From positions 1-5,329 of the forward strand of contig JAISBQ010000288.1 of the NCBI GenBank assembly GCA_031266115.1: DNA of 5,329 bases, in the 5' to 3' direction. The notes beneath the pieces are model-generated. The model saw only the letters and a list, made by a program, of their open reading frames with translations. It ran no database searches and was not told the origin of the DNA. Below, in pieces: positions 4,920-5,329 of the stretch. Numbering within the stretch: position 1 is the stretch's first letter; each line of letters starts with the position of its first letter. The translations under genes were made by a program, and so were the position numbers. The DNA comes from Bifidobacteriaceae bacterium. Its GTDB lineage: Bacteria; Actinomycetota; Actinomycetes; Actinomycetales; WQXJ01.

Positions 4920-5069
4920 GTGAGTGAGGTTGTGGATCCGGTCCAGGCGGTCGCGAGCATCGTTGCCCGCGCCGAGGCGGCGGCAGGCGCGGCGGATGGT
5001 GACGCGGTCGCGGCCCTAGAACAAGCCCACCGCGAGTTGCAGGAGTTGCTGGCTGAGGGAGAGGTCTGA
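4920..5069 (+). CDS. Small conserved protein upstream of tlyA (Rv1693-like)
   Basis: A 49-residue protein, too short for domain assignment. It is rich in Ala and Glu, with the helical pattern DPVQAVASIVARAEAAAG, then DAVAALEQAHRELQELLAEG; heptad-like leucine spacing at the end suggests one helical hairpin or a short coiled coil. It is acidic, with no membrane segment. The role is unknown; the call rests on position, size and helical character, since a tiny gene just before tlyA is what I recall for M. tuberculosis (Rv1693). The start is GTG 4920 (VSEVVDP); TTG 4911 is an alternative. The frame stays open back to 4635, but that part overlaps the repeats and is not protein-like. Its stop lies three bases before tlyA and the tlyA ribosome binding site lies inside its last codons, so the two are almost certainly translated from one mRNA. 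Confidence 0.7.
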   Translation: MSEVVDPVQAVASIVARAEAAAGAADGDAVAALEQAHRELQELLAEGEV

Positions 5070-5072
5070 GGC

Positions 5073-5329
5073 GTGTCGCGCAGGCGAGTGGACACCGAAC
5101 TGGTCCGCCGGGGGATGGCTCGGTCCCGCGTTCATGCGGCGGAGTTGATTGAGCAGGGCCGCGTCGCCGTCGATGGCGTGAGCGTCGCCAAGGCCGCCGC
5201 CCAAGTCGCTCCGGCCCAGGCGCTTGCCGTCGCGGCGGCCCCGAGCGGTGAGCCCGAGTATGCCTCGCGTGGTGGCCACAAGCTCGCCGGCGCCCTTGAT
5301 GTGCTCGGCTCGGTGGACGATGGCGCTCC
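5073..5329 (+). CDS. tlyA: TlyA-type rRNA 2'-O-methyltransferase, N-terminal 85 codons (cut by window end)
   Basis: The partial protein begins SRRRVDTELVRRGMARSRVHAAELI, an S4 RNA-binding domain (about residues 4-60) with the family pattern R-x-D-x-ELVRRGxARSR and QGRVAVDG. The linker is followed by YASRGGHKLAGAL (about 66-78), which opens the FtsJ-like Rossmann methyltransferase domain and includes the conserved Lys of the catalytic K-D-K-E set. TlyA proteins methylate 2'-hydroxyls of cytidines in 16S and 23S rRNA using S-adenosylmethionine, and in mycobacteria their loss gives capreomycin/viomycin resistance; the exact target here is inferred. GTG 5073 has GAGGGAGAGG (5055-5064) eight bases upstream, inside the end of the preceding gene. 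No stop or frameshift occurs before the window edge. In M. tuberculosis nadK and recN follow; that cannot be seen here. Confidence 0.92.
   Translation, partial: MSRRRVDTELVRRGMARSRVHAAELIEQGRVAVDGVSVAKAAAQVAPAQALAVAAAPSGEPEYASRGGHKLAGALDVLGSVDDGA

Noticed and set aside
4529..5095. 188-residue open frame on the minus strand
   Set aside because: It is antisense to the tiny gene and the tlyA start and passes through the repeat array; its Ser/Arg/Thr-rich composition is typical of shadow frames.

Overview
The window looks like chromosomal DNA of a high-GC Actinomycetota bacterium. The evidence is heavy G/C use at third codon positions, frequent GTG starts, an actinobacterial-type 5S rRNA, and a gene order matching a block I recall from Mycobacterium tuberculosis as Rv1691 (TPR protein), Rv1692 (HAD phosphatase), Rv1693 (tiny protein) and Rv1694 (tlyA). 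I cannot place the organism below phylum level. No search was run, so all family calls are from recognition.

Layout. Positions 1-71 are the 3' part of a 5S rRNA, followed by a perfect 11-bp terminator hairpin, so a ribosomal RNA operon enters from the left. On the + strand follow a TPR-type protein with an arginine/glycine-rich N-terminus (238-1182) and a HAD-IIA phosphatase (1268-2290). Two minus-strand genes come next, forming a small envelope or glycan cassette: a GT4 glycosyltransferase (4494 down to 3361) and a multi-pass membrane protein of the lysylphosphatidylglycerol-synthase/flippase-like TM family (3236 down to 2295). The + strand then resumes with a 49-residue protein (4920-5069) and the start of tlyA (5073 to the window edge).

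How it fits together. The TPR, HAD, tiny protein and tlyA genes read as an ancestral housekeeping block linked to ribosome function and lipid-head recycling. The glycosyltransferase/membrane pair points the other way and splits that block, which suggests later insertion. The divergent 425-bp region between the glycosyltransferase and the tiny gene is the most unusual part. It holds a 15-bp perfect palindrome beside a possible promoter, and four copies of a 19-nt sequence arranged as two inverted pairs with an exact 82-bp period. These can fold into alternative hairpins. I recognise no known element there. I saw no complete mobile element, CRISPR array, defence system or tRNA gene.
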